Below are positions 59,585-64,000 of a DNA stretch of 64,000 nt, piece after piece. The notes under the pieces are model-generated. The model saw only the letters and a program-made list of their open reading frames with translations. It was not told the origin of the DNA and ran no database searches. The first letter of the stretch is position 1; each line of letters begins with the position of its first letter. Where the stretch lies: NCBI GenBank assembly GCA_017654935.2, contig CM065699.1:8655638-8719637 (forward strand), read 5' to 3'. Origin of the DNA: Phymorhynchus buccinoides. Its lineage: Eukaryota > Mollusca > Gastropoda > Neogastropoda > Raphitomidae. Both the position numbers and the translations under genes were made by a program.

Positions 59585-59676
<92 letters not shown>
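59585..59676. repeat. (CT)n microsatellite, copy 2
   Basis: Pure CT, about 46 units, counterpart of 22329-22430. Confidence 0.97.
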
Positions 59677-59678
<2 letters not shown>

Positions 59679-59683
59679 CTCTC

Positions 59684-60258
59684 TCAAGCTCTCTCTCTGA
59701 TTTACTGTTGGTATTTTTCTTTTGTTTGTTGCCTTTGTATTTTTTTAATATTCAATAATAACTAGTATGACCTACATTTATATGAAAAGAGAGAGTGAAA
59801 TAATTGATTGATATAATTGATTGTTGGTTGGTCGAGTTATCTTTCTCTTATGTAGTTTGTATATTTAGGTAACGACATATCCGACCGTGTGTGTGTGTGT
59901 GTGGGTGGGGGGGGTCTCTTGCGTGCGTGCGTGCGTTGTGTGCGTGCGTGCGTGTATGTATGGAAGGTTGTTAGAAAAGAGACGTTGTTCAACACGTAGG
60001 CCAAGTAAACGGAATGAGAGGTATGATTTCTACTTTTTCGGACTTGTCACGTGGTATTATTTCTTTCTTTTTGTTGTATGATGATTGTTTTTGCTTTCTA
60101 TTTGTTATTTGTTATGAAGTTGATATATTTTGCCACCCCCCTTGTCATCAGACAGTTGTTTGGTAATGACAATACAAATGTCGAATTGTCTAAAGCTCTC
60201 TCTCTGATTTACTGTTGGTATTTTTCTTTTGTTTGTTGCTGTTGTATTATTTTTATAT
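59684..60258. repeat. Direct repeat pair flanking a ~450-bp segment, copy 2
   Basis: Counterpart of 22437-23022: arms at about 59684-59755 and 60190-60255. The interior lost AATTGTCG near 60180 and differs at 60012-60035. Confidence 0.8.
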
Positions 60259-60279
60259 TCATGACTGTCTCTCCTATAT

Positions 60280-60280
<1 letters not shown>

Positions 60281-60314
<34 letters not shown>

Positions 60315-60367
60315 ACATTTATATAGCGCTTTATTCCCTTTGCAGGGAGCTCAAAGCGCTTTACATA
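60281..60367. repeat. (TAA)n-TATAGCGC element member 2, copy 2
   Basis: Counterpart of 23047-23132, with AAAGCGCTTTACAT, i.e. a better match to members 1 and 3 than copy 1 has. Confidence 0.85.
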
Positions 60368-60999
60368 GACAATAAAACACAAATAAGTTAACATTATACA
60401 CATAAGACTCACTACAATCAAATCAAATATACATAAAATAATATTATTTAAACAAAGCCCTGTTCATAACCACAAACATTTGAAACAATATTACAATATT
60501 ATAAGAAAAGAAACAAAATTGCAAGGGAAATCAAAGTTCATGAGCTACGTTATTGCGCAAACACACACACACTAATAACATTTATTGTTATGCCCCCTCC
60601 CTACCTTCCCTCTCTGTTTCTCTGTTTCTCTCTGATCTCCATACCCCCCAATATTAAAGGGTTAAAGACCCACTGACCCACCACGATTAAGTCCCTTGGT
60701 TTTTTTTCTGGGTGGCTGTGACCTACATACAAATTCCTCCAACCTCAAATTGAGGCTGCTCTTTAAAAAAAATGATGTTTCGTTTTGAATTTAGGGGCAT
60801 TTGTATGGGAGTCAAACCTGGTCAAAACAAGACTTCTTACCAGCTATAAGAGGGAAAACACATGAAACCCGTGATTTTGACACATGATCTGGTGGGTCTT
60901 TAAGATTAAAGCTATAGCCCTGTCGACAACTAAGGCTATGTCAGGGCTGTCATCACGTTAAATGAATCATGTGTGAGTGACCCTGAAAGAATAACAACA
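60368..60999. other. Non-coding stretch upstream of the LINE, copy 2
   Basis: Counterpart of 23133-23760. No gene. Confidence 0.4.
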
Positions 61000-62714
61000 A
61001 CACAAGACACAACAGCCAAAGGCTTTGGTAATCGAAGACAGCAGCGGGAACCTTCTTACGGAAAGCTCTGCTGTACTCGCCCGATGGACTGAATACTGCA
61101 AAGGGCTGTACAACTACGACTACAACCAGACATCAACATCCTGAAGAAAGAGCAAGCTAATTCAAGAAAGGCAGAAAATCTACCTGTTCGGCAAGAAGAC
61201 GTAGAAGCAGCAGTGCGCAGTCTGAAAGCTGGAAAAGCACCAGGCGTTGACAATATTCCTGCTGAACTCCTTAAACATGGTGGAGAAGAAGTGACGAAGG
61301 CCCTTACAAAACTGTGTCAGAAAATCTGGGACTCGAAGGAATGGCCAAAGGAATGGACACGATCACTGATAATACCACTCCCCAAGAAAGGAAATCTTAA
61401 ACAGTGCCAGAATTACAGGACGATCAGTCTGATCAGCCATCCCAGCAAAGTAATGCTACGTGTTATCCTCAGTCGCCTCAAGACCATTGCTGAGGAACTA
61501 TTGTCTGAAGAACAAGCTGGTTTCAGATCTGGAAGGAGCACAGTTGAGCAGATCTTCAACTGCCGTGTAATTATAGAAAAACATTTACAGCATCAAAAAG
61601 AACTCTACCATAATTCCATTGACTTTCGCAAGGCGTTCGACAGAGTTTGGCATGCTGGTTTGTGGCAAGTCATGAGAGGCTTCAACATCAAGGAAGGCCT
61701 TGTTCAAACCATCGAGGCACTCTACAAGAACTCAAGTAGTGCAGTTCTCCTCAATAATCAACTCGGAGAATTTTTCCAAACAACAGTAGGTGTCCGTCAA
61801 GGATGTTTACTTTCTCCAGTACTATTCAACATCTTCCTGGAGAAGATCATACAAGACACCCTTCATGACCACCATACTTCCATCTCCATTGGTGGCAGAC
61901 GCTTGTGCAACCTGCGTTTTGCTGACGACATAGACCTTTTGGGCGGCAGCAAGAACGAACTCCAGGAGCTCACTGACAATCTTGTGAACAGCGCTGGGTC
62001 ATACGGAATGGAAGTCAGCCATGAGTAAAGCAAAGTCATGGTGAACAGTGTGAATGACAACACCGCTGATATCACTATGAACGGTCAAAAGCTGGAAGAG
62101 GTGAAGAACTTCAAGTACTTGGGAGCACTTCTGTCCAAAGATGGCAGCTGCACCGCATAGATCCATCAGCGGATTACACAAGCTACAGCAGCTATGGCTA
62201 GACTGAGCAGAATTTGGAAAAGCAACATCAGCTTCACTACAAAGTACAGACTCTACCAGTCACTCGTAATCACCATCTTTCTCTACGGGTGTGAAACATG
62301 GACTCTGCTGGCTGACTCCGAGAGAAAAATTCAAGCTTTTGAAACAAAATGCCTGAGAAAACTGCTGGGCATTACATACCTAGAACGCAAGACAAATGAA
62401 TATGTCCGCAACAAGATCGCAGAGCTGGTTGGGCCACAAGAACACCTTTTGACGACAGTTAAACGTCGCAAGCTCATCTGGTTTGGCCACGTCAACCGTC
62501 ACGAATCCTTATCGAAGACCATTCTCTAGGGAACCGTGGAAGGGGGCCGCCGTTGCGGCCGACAAAAGAAGAACTGGGTCACAATATCAAAGAATGGACC
62601 AACATGAACATGAATGACCTGATCCCGGCCGCCCACCAGAGGCAGAACTGGAGAATGTTGTCTGCTGCTGCTGCCCATCAATCCCCCCAGCGACCACAGC
62701 GGTCAAGGGAATAA
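61000..62714 (+). pseudogene. Decayed LINE reverse transcriptase, copy 2
   Basis: Same element as 23761-25475. Shares all three in-frame stops (62026-62028, 62158-62160, 62527-62529). Private changes: a 1-bp deletion after 61120 shifts the 5' frame, another near 62581 shifts the 3' frame, FADDIDLL in motif C, and an intact frame where copy 1 has its deletion (NKIAELVGPQEHLL). Confidence 0.92.
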
Positions 62715-62997
62715 AGGGAAAGGAAGGAAGGAAAGAATAAAAATGAAAAAAAAGTGTTTATATGTAATATGCTAAATTTCGTGCAACTGACCAAAATATT
62801 GCATGGTAATAAATAAAAATAATTGTTTGAATATGCCCATCAATCCCCCCAGCGACCACAGCGGTCAAGGGAATAAAGGGAAAGGAAGGAAGGAAAGAAG
62901 GAAAATGAAAAAAAAGTGTTTATATGTAATATGCTAAATTTCGTGCAACTGACCAAAATATTGCATGGTAATAAATAAAAATAATTGTTTGAATATG
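62674..62997. repeat. Tandem duplication of LINE 3' end, copy 2
   Basis: Units at 62674-62835 and 62836-62997, counterpart of 25435-25758. Here both units read CCCCCCAGCGACC, while in copy 1 the first has CCAACGACC. Confidence 0.9.
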
Positions 62998-63268
62998 TGC
63001 TGTATAAAACATGTAAGATACATCTTGGTATGTACGACATATAGCTATAAAAAAAAGTTATGCGTGCTACATCACAAAATGTACAATATAGGGGACACTT
63101 ATTGATATAGTACCTCTTAAGGATAGAGATCTATATCTCAAGGGCAGATAATCGGAAAGCTATAAAATTCCCAACATGGATACTGATAGTGGAGGGCTAT
63201 GACTGTATACAATAATTATAAGATAAGGTTTATTCTTTGGGCTTAATAGTAAGAACTAGCGCAACGCC

Positions 63269-63350
63269 CCGTACCGGTAACGCCTAGTACCGGTAACGCC
63301 TTGCACAGGTAACGCCAAGTACCGGTACCGCTGAGTACCGGTTTCGCCAG
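63269..63350. repeat. 16-bp tandem repeat, copy 2
   Basis: Counterpart of 26029-26110, one base different (GCCAGGTCC for GCCGGGTCC). Confidence 0.8.
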
Positions 63351-63396
63351 GTCCGCAAAATATTATATTTTTACTTTTGTGGCTGAAAATACAATT

Positions 63397-64000
63397 TTTT
63401 GACCCCTACCACTTTCAAGGCCTACCGATCTCCATGACCTTGACCTTGACCTTGATGTATGCAATCATCAGAACAACCATAAGCCAAAGTACCTACATGC
63501 CAAGTTTGAAGTCCCTAAGACCAACGGTGTGGACGTTATAGCCCCTTAAAGATTTTCGGTTTTCAAGGTCATACACCAAGGTGAGGTCATGACGGCGACA
63601 ATTTATGCGCGGATGCCTTCTCTCATGGTGACACGCCAACACACAAAACTGGAAACGATTCGGTAAAGCAGTTCGGGAGATATGCGTGGGACAGTAAAAC
63701 CCAATGATTAGACCCCTACCACTTTCAAGGCATACCGATCTCCCTGACCTTGACCTTGACCTTCATTGGTGCGCCATCATCAGAACGGCCATAAGCGAAA
63801 GTACATCCATGCTAAGTTTCAAGACTCTAGGACCTGCGGTGTGGAAGTTATGGCCCCTTAACGATTTTCGGTTTTGAAGGTCATACACCAACGTCAAGGT
63901 CAGGACGGCAAAACGTTTTGCACAGATGCCTTTCTCTCATGGGGACACACCACCACACAAAATTTGAAGCGATTCGGTCAAGCGGTTCGGGAGATCCTTG
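63397..64000. repeat. GACCTTGACC dispersed repeat monomers, copy 2 (runs off the window)
   Basis: Counterpart of 26158-26762, two monomers; the second is cut by the end of the window. Confidence 0.85.

Larger units (their letters stand above)
43905..64000. repeat. Second copy of a >=20-kb direct duplication (first copy 6780-26762)
   Basis: Offset 37127 at the receptor start, 37134 at the Penelope fragment, about 37138 after the 39-bp array, 37172 at 19723, 37225 at 21335 and about 37239 from the LINE on. Unique stretches differ by few substitutions; repeat lengths differ more. The copy reaches the window end, so its right border and the presence of a second receptor B are unknown. The left border lies within the minisatellite. 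Confidence 0.97.

Overview
The window is eukaryotic, repeat-dominated DNA. It looks like a lophotrochozoan, most likely a gastropod mollusc. The reasons are single-exon rhodopsin-class receptors of a divergent type, decayed non-LTR and Penelope-like reverse transcriptases, foldback MITEs, abundant (CA)n, (CT)n and (TAA)n tracts, and long minisatellites. No bacterial operon, ribosome binding site, CRISPR array or tRNA/rRNA gene is visible. The species call is inference.

Layout. A minisatellite of 49-52 bp units (1-7055) runs right up to the start codon of receptor A (7056-8072). About 19 kb of non-coding DNA follows: a Penelope-like RT fragment (8978-9628), 33-bp and 39-bp minisatellites (13660-14262, 14666-17200), two related foldback MITEs (17262-17482, 18089-18304), a broken exon-like fragment (19723-19968), a 106-bp tandem repeat holding another MITE (20190-21292), a dead LINE (23761-25475) and dispersed repeats. 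A microsatellite-rich zone with two LINE 3' ends (27335-29216) leads to a second, diverged receptor, B (29907-30887). The 49-52 bp minisatellite then resumes (31396-44182), broken by a 500-N gap (36001-36500). It again ends exactly at a receptor start codon: A' (44183-45199). From there to the end (64000) the sequence repeats 7056-26762 nearly base for base, at an offset growing from 37127 to about 37240.

The three receptors are the only convincing intact genes. A and A' differ by three substitutions by eye (two amino-acid changes). B is a clear paralogue. All carry R3.50 without the acidic/Tyr partners of the DRY motif, lack W6.48, and have Phe in place of Pro in NPxxY. A/A' also lack the sodium-site Asp2.50, which B keeps.

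The main puzzle is whether A-B-array-A' is a real tandem duplication of a receptor/minisatellite unit or two haplotypes joined by a scaffolder. The gap lies inside the array and is flanked on both sides by about 3 kb of indel-ridden units that look like unpolished contig ends, so a false duplication is a serious possibility.
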